Positions 1-8,124 of a stretch of DNA of 45,000 bases are shown in pieces. Origin of the DNA: Asaia bogorensis (GTDB lineage: Bacteria; Pseudomonadota; Alphaproteobacteria; Acetobacterales; Acetobacteraceae); assembly GCA_945897825.1 (NCBI GenBank), contig CAMDGX010000031.1:1-45000 (forward strand), given 5' to 3'. The first letter of the stretch is position 1, and every line of letters starts with the position of its first letter. Under the pieces are notes generated by a model. That model was not told the origin of the DNA. It saw nothing but the letters and a program-made list of their open reading frames with translations, and made no database searches. A program made the position numbers and the translations under genes.

Positions 1-1458
1 GGAAAGCCCCAGCCCCACCGACACCAGCATCAGCGGCGTCGCCGCCCCCGGCCGGTGCAGGTTGGACAGGCCCAGCTGCGCCCAGCTGCGCTGCCCGTGC
101 GGCATGATCCGCGCCGCGCGCATCAGCGCCCAGCCGCCGAAGCGGAACAGCAGCAGCGTGCCCAGCGCGCCGCCGCAGAACCACAGCGCGAACAGCCGGT
201 CCTGGCTGGTCGCCACCACCAGCGCCACCAGGATTGCCGCCAGCGCGACATTGGCCACGATCAGCCAGCCCGGCGGACGCATCCCGCTCGGCAGCACCGC
301 GTCGCGGAACAGCGCGGCCCCCGGAATCCGCATCGCCCGCCCCAGCGGCCACAGCGCGAAGGTCGCCGCCGTCAGCAACCCGAACAGTGCGGCCAGCCCC
401 AGCGGCCGCGGAAACAGCCCCACCACAGGCGGCACCGGCAGCACATCGGCCAGCAACACCGTCGCTAGCACCGGCAGCGCGGCCCCCACAGCGAGCCCGA
501 TCACCACCCCCACCGCCGCCAGCGCCATCACCTGCACCAGCGAGATCGCGAACACCGTCCCGCCCGAGGCCCCCAGGCAGCGCAGCGTGGCAATCGCCCG
601 CGCCCGCGCCGACAGCCAGGCCCGCACCCCGTTCGCCACCCCGATCCCGCCCACCAGCAGCGACGTCAGCCCCACCAGCGTCAGGAACAGGCTGGTCTGC
701 TCGATGAACCGCGTCACCTGCGGCGCGGCATCGCTCGCCACGCGGATGCGCCAGCCGGTATTGGGAAATGCCGCCCGCACGTCCCGCACCACCGCCGCGA
801 TATCGGCCCCCGGCGGCATGTCGGCGCGCAGATGGTGCTCCACGATCGCCCCCGGCTGCACCAGCCCGGTCGCCGCCAACCCCTCCAGGCTCACCAGCGC
901 GCGCGGCCCGAACAACGACGGGCTCGCCACGCGATCCGGCTCCTCCTCCACCGTCGCGCGCAGCACGAAGCTGGCAACGCCCAGCCGCACCACCTCGCCC
1001 GGCGCGATGCCCAGCCGCGCCAGCACGCTGGCCTCCACCGCCATGCCAAACCGCCCGTCGCGCCCGCCCAGCGCCGAGTCCTTGTCCTGCGCCGGCCCGA
1101 ACCCCACCGCGCCGATCAGCGGCCACGCCGCGTCGACCGCCTTCACCTCCACCAGCATCCGCTCGCCATTCGCCGCCACCAGCATCGACCGCAGCGTGGT
1201 GATCGCCGAAACCTGCCCGCCGCGCTGAACCAGCCAGCCCCGCAACTCCGCCGGCAACGGCTGCGACCCGCCCAGCACATCCAGGTCGCCACCCAGAATC
1301 CGCGCCCCATCCTGCGCCAAACCCCGCGTGATGCCCTCGCGCAACGACCCAATCGCGGCAATCGCCGCCACCCCTAGCGCCAGGCACGCCAGCACAATCC
1401 GCAACCCGGCAATCCCACCCCGCAACTCACGGCGGGCGATGCGGAGGATGATGCTCAT
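1..1458 (-). CDS. FtsX-type ABC transporter permease (YbbP-like), 3' end outside window
   Basis: Inner-membrane permease expected to pair with the ATPase encoded just upstream at 1673-2350. The reading frame is open from an ATG at 1458 to the window edge (486 codons) without a stop. The N-terminus starts MSIILRIARRELRGG and a first membrane helix follows (about residues 17-40). Next come a periplasmic MacB/PCD-like domain of about 200 residues and an FtsX-type block of membrane helices. In E. coli and many proteobacteria tesA, ybbA and ybbP sit together in this arrangement, and the products are thought to act in export or lipid handling, though the substrate is unproven. The gene is partial because of the window boundary, not because of mutation. 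The family call is firm and the function is open. Confidence 0.85.
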   Translation of the reverse strand, partial: MSIILRIARRELRGGIAGLRIVLACLALGVAAIAAIGSLREGITRGLAQDGARILGGDLDVLGGSQPLPAELRGWLVQRGGQVSAITTLRSMLVAANGERMLVEVKAVDAAWPLIGAVGFGPAQDKDSALGGRDGRFGMAVEASVLARLGIAPGEVVRLGVASFVLRATVEEEPDRVASPSLFGPRALVSLEGLAATGLVQPGAIVEHHLRADMPPGADIAAVVRDVRAAFPNTGWRIRVASDAAPQVTRFIEQTSLFLTLVGLTSLLVGGIGVANGVRAWLSARARAIATLRCLGASGGTVFAISLVQVMALAAVGVVIGLAVGAALPVLATVLLADVLPVPPVVGLFPRPLGLAALFGLLTAATFALWPLGRAMRIPGAALFRDAVLPSGMRPPGWLIVANVALAAILVALVVATSQDRLFALWFCGGALGTLLLFRFGGWALMRAARIMPHGQRSWAQLGLSNLHRPGAATPLMLVSVGLGLS

Positions 1459-1464
1459 GGGCAG

Positions 1465-1665
1465 GAAGGCCAGGGCTCTGCCCTGGACCCGGCAGGGGGC
1501 CGAGCCCCCTGCACCCTCATAACTTCCGCCTTCGGCGGGGAGGGGCCATCACGGCGCGCGACACAGACCGAGCCGGCCCCTCCCCGCCGAAGGCGGAAAA
1601 GGTCCGGGAGTCCAGAGGCTCCGCCTCTGGCGGGGTCCAGGGGCAGCGCCCCTGGCCTTCCTTCC
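1465..1665. repeat. Paired inverted REP-type palindromes (REPIN-like)
   Basis: Two related units of about 85 bp face each other. The left unit (about 1465-1547) and the reverse complement of the right unit (about 1574-1665) both begin with a GAAGGCCAGGG hairpin, continue with a second G/C hairpin, and end with the block CCGCCTTCGGCGGGGAGG. The whole stretch can fold into a large cruciform or stem. It lies between the ATPase and permease genes of one operon, so any joint transcript would contain it. The look is that of a dispersed extragenic palindrome doublet; copies elsewhere in the genome cannot be seen from here. Confidence 0.75.
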
Positions 1666-1672
1666 ATGCCCA

Positions 1673-2350
1673 TCATCCCGCAATCCGCCCATCCGCGATG
1701 CGGATGATCCGGCCGCAGCGGGCCGCGAGGCCGGGGTCGTGGGTGATCAGCATCAGTGTGGTGCCATGTTGGGCCTGCAGGTCGAACAGCAGGTCCATCA
1801 CCGATTGCCCGGTCGCCCCGTCGAGGTTGCCGGTCGGCTCGTCCGCCAGCAGCAGCCGTGGCCGTGGGGCGAAGGCGCGGGCCAGCGCCACGCGCTGCTG
1901 CTCGCCGCCCGAAAGCTGCCCGGGCAGGTGCGTCAGCCGGTGCCCGAGCCCCACCGAGCGCAGGCTTTCCGCCGCCCGCGCCATTGCGTCGGCGGCACCG
2001 GCCAGTTCCAGCGGGATCGCCACGTTCTCCAGCGCCGTCATGCTGGCGATCAGGTGGAAGGCCTGGAACACGATCCCCACTTCCTGCCGCCGCAGCCGCG
2101 CCAGCGCGTCCTCGTCCATCCGGGTGAGTTCCTGCCCCGCCAGCGTGACGCGGCCGGAGGTTGCCCCCTCCAGCCCCGCCAGCACCATCAGCAGGCTGGT
2201 CTTGCCGGACCCCGAGGGGCCGACCACGCCGATCGCCTCGCCCTCGGCGATGGTGAGGTCGATGCCGCGCAGGATGTTGACCGGACCCGCCGCGGACGGC
2301 ACCGTCAAATGCAGGTCGCGGACCTCCACCAGCGGCTGTCGGGGGGCCAT
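1673..2350 (-). CDS. ABC transporter ATP-binding protein, YbbA/LolD-like
   Basis: A 225-residue cytoplasmic ATPase that would power the FtsX-type permease downstream. Seen motifs: Walker A GPSGSGKT (44-51), Q-loop Gln96, signature LSGGE (146-150), Walker B LLLADEP (166-172) and the switch His204. The length matches the YbbA/LolD/MacB-N group (about 225-235 residues). I chose the ATG at 2350 because homologues begin shortly before 'LVEVRDLHLTV'. An upstream ATG at 2404 would overlap the start of divergent tesA and add 18 residues. The order tesA (divergent) - ATPase - permease is the conserved ybb arrangement. Confidence 0.88.
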   Translation of the reverse strand: MAPRQPLVEVRDLHLTVPSAAGPVNILRGIDLTIAEGEAIGVVGPSGSGKTSLLMVLAGLEGATSGRVTLAGQELTRMDEDALARLRRQEVGIVFQAFHLIASMTALENVAIPLELAGAADAMARAAESLRSVGLGHRLTHLPGQLSGGEQQRVALARAFAPRPRLLLADEPTGNLDGATGQSVMDLLFDLQAQHGTTLMLITHDPGLAARCGRIIRIADGRIAG

Positions 2351-2402
2351 ATCGGCGGGACGGGCGGGCGATGAAGCCTGGATGGAGGTGGATGACGTGA
2401 CC

Positions 2403-3053
2403 ATGACCGCACGATATGGGCCGGCCTGGACAAGGCGCAAAGCCGCGATTGCGCTGGCTTGCAGTCTTTTCATCTCAGTTCCCGCTGCCGCCGCCCCCCT
2501 GCGCCTGCTGGTGCTGGGTGATTCGCTCGCCGCCGGCTTCGGCCTGGCCGCCGCCGACGCCTTCCAGTCCCGCCTGCTGGCCGGCCTCAAGGCGCGCGGC
2601 CTCGACGTCCAGATCGTCGACGGCGCGGTCAGCGGCGACACCACCGCCGGCGGCCGGGCCCGGCTGGACTGGGTGCTGGCCGAAAAGGTCGACGCCGCCC
2701 TGGTCGAGCTCGGCGGCAATGACGGCCTGCGCGGCATCGACCCACGCACCACCGAGGCCAACCTCGCCGCGATCCTCGACCGCCTGCGCGCCGAGGGCAT
2801 CCCGGTGCTGCTCTCGGGCATGCTGGCGCCGCCGAATCTCGGCCCGGACTACGGCGACGCCTTCCGGGACGCCTTCCGCCGCCTGGGCGCCCGCGAAGGC
2901 GTCATGTTCGACCCGTTCTTCCTGGAGGGCGTCGCCGGCGACCCCGCGCTGAACCAGCCCGACCGCATCCACCCGAACGCCAGGGGCGTCGGCATCATCG
3001 TCGACCGCATGGTGCCGCTGGTCGCCGATCTGCTGGCCAAGGCGGGGAGGTAG
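2403..3053 (+). CDS. tesA: Arylesterase / lysophospholipase L1-like SGNH hydrolase
   Basis: An exported esterase (216 residues) of the SGNH/GDSL family acting on acyl-thioesters, lysophospholipids or aryl esters in the periplasm. It has an N-terminal signal peptide (basic RRK at 11-13, hydrophobic core, cut near the AAAA at 28-31). The GDSLA block holds catalytic Ser41, GGND carries oxyanion Asn106, and DRIH supplies Asp187 and His190, so all four SGNH blocks are intact. It diverges from the YbbA-like ATPase and is followed two bases later by thpR, so tesA and thpR are probably cotranscribed. The exact substrate cannot be told from sequence. Confidence 0.93.
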   Translation: MTARYGPAWTRRKAAIALACSLFISVPAAAAPLRLLVLGDSLAAGFGLAAADAFQSRLLAGLKARGLDVQIVDGAVSGDTTAGGRARLDWVLAEKVDAALVELGGNDGLRGIDPRTTEANLAAILDRLRAEGIPVLLSGMLAPPNLGPDYGDAFRDAFRRLGAREGVMFDPFFLEGVAGDPALNQPDRIHPNARGVGIIVDRMVPLVADLLAKAGR

Positions 3054-3055
3054 CC

Positions 3056-3592
3056 ATGCGCCTGTTCGTCGGCCTCGACCTGCCGTGGGAAACCCGCGTG
3101 CGCCTGGCCACCCTGGCCGGCAGCGGCATTCCCGGCGCGAAATGGGTGCCGATCGAGAACTACCACCTCACCCTGCGCTTCATCGGCGAGGTGCCCGCCT
3201 TCCGCGCCGAGGAGGTCGACGAGGCGCTGCTGGCCCTGCGCGCCCGCCGCTTCGCCATCGAACTCTCCGGCGTCGGCACCTTCGCCAAGGGTGGGCGCGA
3301 AACCACGCTCTGGGTCGGCGTGGTGAAGAACCCGCAGCTGGACCACCTGGCCGGCAAGGTCGAGACCGCCCTGCAACGCGCCGGCCTGGACCCGGAGCGC
3401 CGCCGCTTCGCCCCGCACGTGACGCTCGCCCGGTTGGACAACGCCCCGCCCGACAAGCTCGCCGCCTTCATGCAGGCGCACAATTTGTTCCGCGACGGCC
3501 CGATCGAGGTGGAACACTTCACCCTGTTCAGCTCCCTGCTGGGCAAGGAAGCCGCGGTCTATACCCCCGAAGTCGAATACGCGCTGGCCTGA
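3056..3592 (+). CDS. thpR: RNA 2',3'-cyclic phosphodiesterase (LigT/2H family)
   Basis: A 178-residue cytoplasmic member of the 2H phosphoesterase superfamily, which hydrolyses 2',3'-cyclic phosphates on RNA ends (and shows weak 2'-5' ligase activity in LigT). Both catalytic motifs are visible: HLTL with His37 and HVTL with His121, about 84 residues apart as usual. The length is typical. A clear GGAGG at 3046-3050 sits inside the end of tesA and six bases before the ATG, which suggests translation coupled to tesA. The next gene begins four bases after the stop. Confidence 0.92.
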   Translation: MRLFVGLDLPWETRVRLATLAGSGIPGAKWVPIENYHLTLRFIGEVPAFRAEEVDEALLALRARRFAIELSGVGTFAKGGRETTLWVGVVKNPQLDHLAGKVETALQRAGLDPERRRFAPHVTLARLDNAPPDKLAAFMQAHNLFRDGPIEVEHFTLFSSLLGKEAAVYTPEVEYALA

Positions 3593-3596
3593 GGCA

Positions 3597-4175
3597 ATGC
3601 TGGTCCATTTCATCACCCACCCCGACGTCGTGATCGATCCCGCCGTGCCGGTCCCCGACTGGCCGCTCTCGCCGCGCGGCCGGGCGCGCATGCAAGCCGC
3701 GCTGTCGCAGCCCTGGGTCGCCGGCATCGGCAGCCTCCATTGCAGCACCGAGCGAAAGGCGATCGACGGCGCCGAGATCCTCGCAGGCCACCTGCGCCTG
3801 CCCTTCGCCACCCACGAGGATCTCGGCGAGAACGACCGCAGCGCCACCGGCTACCTCCCCCGCGCCGAGTTCGAGGCCACCGCCGACCTGTTCTTCGCCC
3901 ATCCCTCCGAGAGCATCCGCGGCTGGGAACGGGCGATCGACGCCCAGGCCCGCATCGCCGCCGCCATCGACCGCCTGCTCGCCCTCCCGCATTCCCCCGG
4001 CGACATGGCGATCGTCGCCCATGGCGGCGTCGGCGCGCTGCTGCTCTGCGCCCTGCTGGGCGAGACCATCAGCCGCGCCCGCGACCAGCCGCCCACCGCC
4101 CAAGGCGGCTTCCGCTTCGCCTTCGAGGCCGCGAGCCGCCGCGTCGTCACCCCATGGGAAAGGATCGATGGCTGA
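3597..4175 (+). CDS. Histidine phosphatase family protein with altered RHG motif
   Basis: A 192-residue protein of the phosphoglycerate-mutase/histidine-phosphatase fold. The N-terminal strand reads VHFITHPDV, so the catalytic His8 is kept but the usual Arg before it is Thr and the following Gly is Pro (RHG becomes THP). Further family features remain: WPLSPRGRARM (22-32), CSTERK (49-54) as the second Arg site, Glu78 in GENDR, and the second catalytic His142 in VAHGG. The start ATG (3597) has GAGG four bases upstream overlapping the thpR stop. It overlaps the next gene by eight bases, so the genes are likely one operon. The loss of the first Arg may change activity or substrate. Confidence 0.8.
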   Translation: MLVHFITHPDVVIDPAVPVPDWPLSPRGRARMQAALSQPWVAGIGSLHCSTERKAIDGAEILAGHLRLPFATHEDLGENDRSATGYLPRAEFEATADLFFAHPSESIRGWERAIDAQARIAAAIDRLLALPHSPGDMAIVAHGGVGALLLCALLGETISRARDQPPTAQGGFRFAFEAASRRVVTPWERIDG

Positions 4176-4788
4176 ACTGGATTTCGGCGAAACGCTCGAA
4201 CAGGCCGAAGCCGCCGCCCGCGCCTGCACCCTCTGCGCCGCAAGCCTGCCGCTCGGCCCGCGCCCGACCTTCCAGGTCTCGCCGACCGCGCGCCTGCTGA
4301 TCGTCAGCCAGGCGCCGGGCACCAAGGTCCACGAAACCGGCATCCCGTTCAACGACGCGTCCGGCGACCGACTTCGCCTCTGGCTCGGAATCGACCGCGC
4401 CACCTTCTACGACGCCACGCGCGTCGCCTTGGTGCCGATGGGCCTGTGCTACCCCGGCCGCCTGCCCCAGGGCGGCGACGTGCCGCCGATGAAAATCTGC
4501 GCGCCGACCTGGCATCCCCGCCTGCTGCCGAAGATGCCGGCGGTGCGGCTGACCCTGCTGGTCGGCAGCTACGCCATCGCCCGAATGCTCGGCCCCGGCG
4601 GCATGGCCACCCATGTGCACCGGTTCGCGGACTACCTGCCCGACCGCCTCGCCCTGCCGCACCCCTCCTGGCGCACGGTGGGGTGGGAGGCAGCCAACCC
4701 GTGGTTCACCGCCGAGGTGCTGCCGCTGCTCCGTGCGAGGGTGCGCGACGAGCTTGCCCTCCCTGCCGTGGGCGTGAAATTCCCGTAA
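4168..4788 (+). CDS. Uracil-DNA glycosylase family protein (4Fe-4S, family 4/5-like)
   Basis: A 206-residue DNA-repair enzyme of the UDG superfamily that would excise uracil or a related base. Four cysteines are placed like the iron-sulfur ligands of family 4/5 enzymes: Cys20 and Cys23 (CTLC), Cys94 and Cys111. Motif 1 is SQAPG (47-51) and motif 2 is LPHPSWR (163-169) with the conserved HPS. The ATG at 4168 overlaps the preceding gene by eight bases, and no better start exists downstream before the CTLC pair. Which subfamily it belongs to (family 4, 5 or UdgX-like) is not settled; the UdgX-specific His loop was not recognised. Confidence 0.87.
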   Translation: MAELDFGETLEQAEAAARACTLCAASLPLGPRPTFQVSPTARLLIVSQAPGTKVHETGIPFNDASGDRLRLWLGIDRATFYDATRVALVPMGLCYPGRLPQGGDVPPMKICAPTWHPRLLPKMPAVRLTLLVGSYAIARMLGPGGMATHVHRFADYLPDRLALPHPSWRTVGWEAANPWFTAEVLPLLRARVRDELALPAVGVKFP

Positions 4789-4863
4789 ACCCCTGGCTTC
4801 CGACCGCTCGTTCCGCCACTGTGCGCCGGCATATTGTTGCCGACTGCGACGAGGAGATGCGCC

Positions 4864-6444
4864 ATGAAGCGCCGCCAATTGATCACCGCCGCCGGAGCGC
4901 TGGCCGCCGCCCCGCTCGCCCGCCCCGCCCTCGCCCAGGGCGCGGGCAATTCCCGGGTGCTGCGCTTCGTGCCACATGCCGACCTCGCCAACCCCGACCC
5001 GGTGTGGTCCACCACCACGGTCGCGGCCATGCACTCCTACCTGGTGTGGGACCGGCTGTATGGCCTCGACGAGAACTTCCAGCCGCAGCCACAGATGGTC
5101 GGCGGCCAGGAGGTCAGCGATGACGGCCTCACCTGGACCCTCACGCTGCGCCCCGGCCAGGAGCACCACGACGGCGAAAAGGTGCGCGCCGCCGACGCCG
5201 TCGCCTCGATCGAGCGCACCAAGCGCCGCCAGCCGCTGGTCGAGACGCTGATGGCCAACACCGAGGAGATGAAGGCGCTCGACGACAACCGGCTTCAGTT
5301 CCGGCTGAAGAAGCGGTTCTCCCTGCTGCCGATGGCGCTGAACGACGTGGTGGTGATGCCCGAGCGCATCGCCAAGACCGACCCGTTCACCCAGATCAAC
5401 GAGTATGTCGGCAGCGGCCCCTACAAGTTCATGCGCGACCAGTGGAAGGCCGGCGCCGGCGCGCTTTATGTCCGCAACGAGAAATACCAGCCGCGCAGCG
5501 AGCCGATCAGCATGTGGGCCGGTGGCAAGACGACGCATTTCGACCGCATCGAATGGACCACGATGCCCGATCCCTCCACCGCCGCCGCCGCCCTGCAGCG
5601 CGGCGAGATCGACTGGCTGGACGGCCCGCTGATCGACCTTGTGCCGCAGCTGCGCAAGGCGCCCGGGGTGACGATCAACCTGTTCGACCAGCTCGGCAAC
5701 CTGATGAGCCTGTTCTTCAACCAGCACCAGCCGCCCTTCAACAACGTGAAGCTGCGTCGCGCCGTGCTGGCCGCCGTGCAGCAGCAGGATTACGTGGACA
5801 CGGTGCTGGGCGACCAGGCCAAGGAACTCGGCGGCGTCGGCGTTGGCGTGTTCCCGCCGAAGTCCCCGTATGCCAGCAAGGCCGGGCTGGAGATGATGCT
5901 GGCCAACATGGCGGCGGCCAAGAAGATGGTGGCCGAGAGCGGCTACAAGGGCGAGCCGATCATCCTGATGTCGCCGTCCGACATCGCCTCGATCAAGCAG
6001 ACCTCGATGGTGGCTGAGGCGATGATGCGCGAGATGGGCCTCAACGTGCAGTTCACCAGCCTGGACTGGGGCACCATGATCCAGCGCCGCAACAGCGGCG
6101 AGCCGGTCGATAAGGGCGGCTGGAGCAGCTACACCACCTCCTGGACCGGGCTGTCGATCAACACGCCGGCCACCCACCTGCCGCTGCGCGCCAATGGCCG
6201 CGCCGCCGGCGCCTGGTGGCGCCCGACCGACCCGGAGCAGGAGAAGCTGCGCGACGCGTGGTTCGATGCGCCGGACCTCGCCAGCCAGAAGAAGATCGCC
6301 GAGGACATCCAGCGCCGGGCGCTGGAGAACGTGATGTTCGTGCCGCTCGGCCTGCAGTTCGCGCCGACCGCCTATCGCAGCAACCTGTCCGGCTTCGCGC
6401 GCTCGGGCTTCCCGGTGTTCTGGGGCGTGCGAAAGGGCGCCTGA
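4864..6444 (+). CDS. ABC transporter substrate-binding protein, family 5 (first of tandem pair)
   Basis: A 526-residue periplasmic solute receptor of the SBP_bac_5 (dipeptide/oligopeptide/nickel type) family. It opens with MKRRQLITAAGALAAAP, a Tat-like or Sec signal ending near ALAQ (residue 25). Family blocks seen include LTWTLTLRPG, HDGEKV, SGPYKF and the ligand-domain stretch around LRRAVLAAV. The ATG at 4864 has GAGGAG at 4850-4855. It has no permease or ATPase beside it, so its partner must lie elsewhere or be the importer at 17968-21894. It is paralogous to the next gene, but its third codon positions favour C whereas the second copy favours G. Confidence 0.9.
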   Translation: MKRRQLITAAGALAAAPLARPALAQGAGNSRVLRFVPHADLANPDPVWSTTTVAAMHSYLVWDRLYGLDENFQPQPQMVGGQEVSDDGLTWTLTLRPGQEHHDGEKVRAADAVASIERTKRRQPLVETLMANTEEMKALDDNRLQFRLKKRFSLLPMALNDVVVMPERIAKTDPFTQINEYVGSGPYKFMRDQWKAGAGALYVRNEKYQPRSEPISMWAGGKTTHFDRIEWTTMPDPSTAAAALQRGEIDWLDGPLIDLVPQLRKAPGVTINLFDQLGNLMSLFFNQHQPPFNNVKLRRAVLAAVQQQDYVDTVLGDQAKELGGVGVGVFPPKSPYASKAGLEMMLANMAAAKKMVAESGYKGEPIILMSPSDIASIKQTSMVAEAMMREMGLNVQFTSLDWGTMIQRRNSGEPVDKGGWSSYTTSWTGLSINTPATHLPLRANGRAAGAWWRPTDPEQEKLRDAWFDAPDLASQKKIAEDIQRRALENVMFVPLGLQFAPTAYRSNLSGFARSGFPVFWGVRKGA

Positions 6445-6484
6445 GCGCGGGAATCGCTGGCGCTCGGCGCGTGGAATGATCCAA

Positions 6485-6517
6485 TCTCCCTGTCTCGCAC
6501 CAGACGAGACAGGGAGA
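6485..6517 (+). promoter_or_regulatory. Perfect 13-bp hairpin over the ribosome binding site of the second binding-protein gene
   Basis: TCTCCCTGTCTCG at 6485-6497 is the exact reverse complement of CGAGACAGGGAGA at 6505-6517, with a seven-base loop CACCAGA. The right arm contains the GGGAGA that lies seven bases before the ATG at 6524, so in an mRNA read through from the first gene the ribosome site would be paired. There is no T-run after the stem, so a classical intrinsic terminator is unlikely. Possible roles are translational control or protection of a processed 3' end. Confidence 0.7.
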
Positions 6518-6523
6518 ACCACA

Positions 6524-8113
6524 ATGCATCGACGCCAATTCCTCGCCACCTCTGGCGCGGGAGCCGCAGCCCTGGGGCTTTCGCGCCCTGCCATCGTGCA
6601 GGCCCAGGGTGCGCGGGTGCTGAAATTCGTGCCGCAGGCGGACCTGGCCAGCGTGGACCCGGTGTGGTCCACCACGCTGGTCACCGCCATGCACTCCTAC
6701 ATGGTGTGGGACCGGCTGTACGGGCTGGACGTGAACCAGATCCCGCAGTTGCAGATGCTTGCTGGGGCGGTGGCCAGCGATGGCGGCCTGACCTGGACGC
6801 TGACGCTGCGCGACGGGCTGGTGTTCCACGACGGCGAGAAGGTCCGCGCCATCGACGCGGTGCGCTCGATCGAGCGGACGGCCAAGCGCGGGCCGTTGCT
6901 GGGCACCATGATGGCGCAGGTCAACGAGCTGACCGCACCTGACGATCGCACGCTGCGCTTCCGGCTGAAGAAGCCGTTCCCGTTGCTGTCGCGCGCGCTG
7001 TGCGACGTGTCGATCATGCCGGAGCGGATCGCCAAGACGGATGCGTTCACGCAGATCAACGAGATCGTCGGCAGCGGGCCGTACAAGTTCATGCGCGACG
7101 GTTGGCGCGCCGGCTCCAGCGTGATCTATGCGAAGCACGAAGGCTATGTGCCGCGGCAGGAGCCGAACAGCATGTATGCCGGCGGGCTGGTGCCGCATTT
7201 CGATCGCGTGGAATGGACGATCATGCCCGATCCGGCGACCGCCGCGGCGGCGCTGCAGCGCGGCGAGATCGACTGGCTGGACCAGCCGCTGATGGACCTG
7301 GTGCCGCAGCTGCGCAAGTCGCCCGGCGTGAAGGTCGACGTGCTGGACGCGTTCGGCAACCTGATGAGCATGTTCTTCAACTGCCACCAGCCGCCGTTCA
7401 ACAACGCCAAGCTGCGCCGGGCGATGCTCGTTGCGGTGAACCAGCAGGATTTCGTCGACGCGGTGCTGGGCGAGCTGGCCGGCGAGCTGGGAGCCACCGG
7501 CGTGGGCATGTTCCCGCCGCGCTCGCCCTATGCCAGCACGGCCGGCATGGAGGGGCTGGCGAAGAACGGCGACATCGCGGCCGCGAAGAAGCTGATCGCC
7601 GAGAGCGGCTACAAGGGCGAGAAGATCCTGCTGATGTCGCCGTCGGACTTCCCGTCGATCAAGCAGGAATCGCTGGTGGCCGAGGCGCTGATGAAGGGGC
7701 TGGGGCTGAACATCGAGTTCGCCAGCATGGACTGGGGCACGATGATCGCCCGGCGCAACAACAACGCCGACCTGCCGGACAAGGGCGGCTGGTCGACCTA
7801 CTGCACCTGGTGGACCGGGCTTTCGATCTCCAGCCCCGCCGTGTCGCTGCCGCTGTGGGCGAACGGGGCGGATGCCAAGGCGTGGTGGCGGCCGCAGGAC
7901 GACCAGATGGTGAAGATGCGCGCCGACTGGTTCGATGCGCCCGATCTTGAGGCGCAGAAGAAGGCGGCGGCCGAGATCCAGCGGCGGGCGATGACCGAAG
8001 TGATCCCCTACGTGCCGCTTGGGCTGTTCTATCTGCCGACGGCGTTCCGCTCCAACCTGACCGGGCATCCGAAGTCGTATTTCCCGGCGTTCTGGGGGGT
8101 GCAGCGGACGTAA
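6524..8113 (+). CDS. ABC transporter substrate-binding protein, family 5 (second of tandem pair)
   Basis: A 529-residue periplasmic family-5 solute receptor, closely similar along its whole length to the product of 4864-6444 (shared blocks MPERIAKTD, SGPYKFMRD, AAAALQRGEIDWLD, QPPFNN). The signal peptide is MHRRQFLATSGAGAAALG with a cut near VQAQ. The ATG at 6524 follows GGGAGA; an in-frame ATG at 6476 lies upstream of the hairpin and would add 16 unlikely residues. It probably arose by tandem duplication and diverged in ligand preference. The gene ends at an AT-rich bidirectional palindrome shared with the convergent hydrolase gene. Confidence 0.9.
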   Translation: MHRRQFLATSGAGAAALGLSRPAIVQAQGARVLKFVPQADLASVDPVWSTTLVTAMHSYMVWDRLYGLDVNQIPQLQMLAGAVASDGGLTWTLTLRDGLVFHDGEKVRAIDAVRSIERTAKRGPLLGTMMAQVNELTAPDDRTLRFRLKKPFPLLSRALCDVSIMPERIAKTDAFTQINEIVGSGPYKFMRDGWRAGSSVIYAKHEGYVPRQEPNSMYAGGLVPHFDRVEWTIMPDPATAAAALQRGEIDWLDQPLMDLVPQLRKSPGVKVDVLDAFGNLMSMFFNCHQPPFNNAKLRRAMLVAVNQQDFVDAVLGELAGELGATGVGMFPPRSPYASTAGMEGLAKNGDIAAAKKLIAESGYKGEKILLMSPSDFPSIKQESLVAEALMKGLGLNIEFASMDWGTMIARRNNNADLPDKGGWSTYCTWWTGLSISSPAVSLPLWANGADAKAWWRPQDDQMVKMRADWFDAPDLEAQKKAAAEIQRRAMTEVIPYVPLGLFYLPTAFRSNLTGHPKSYFPAFWGVQRT

Positions 8114-8124
8114 GCAAGGAAGCA

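Noticed and set aside
62-1228. Long plus-strand frames over the first 1.4 kb, up to 388 residues
   Set aside because: They are rich in Ser/Pro/Arg/Thr without any family motif, and lie opposite the FtsX-type permease, whose minus-strand frame has clear family features and a normal start.
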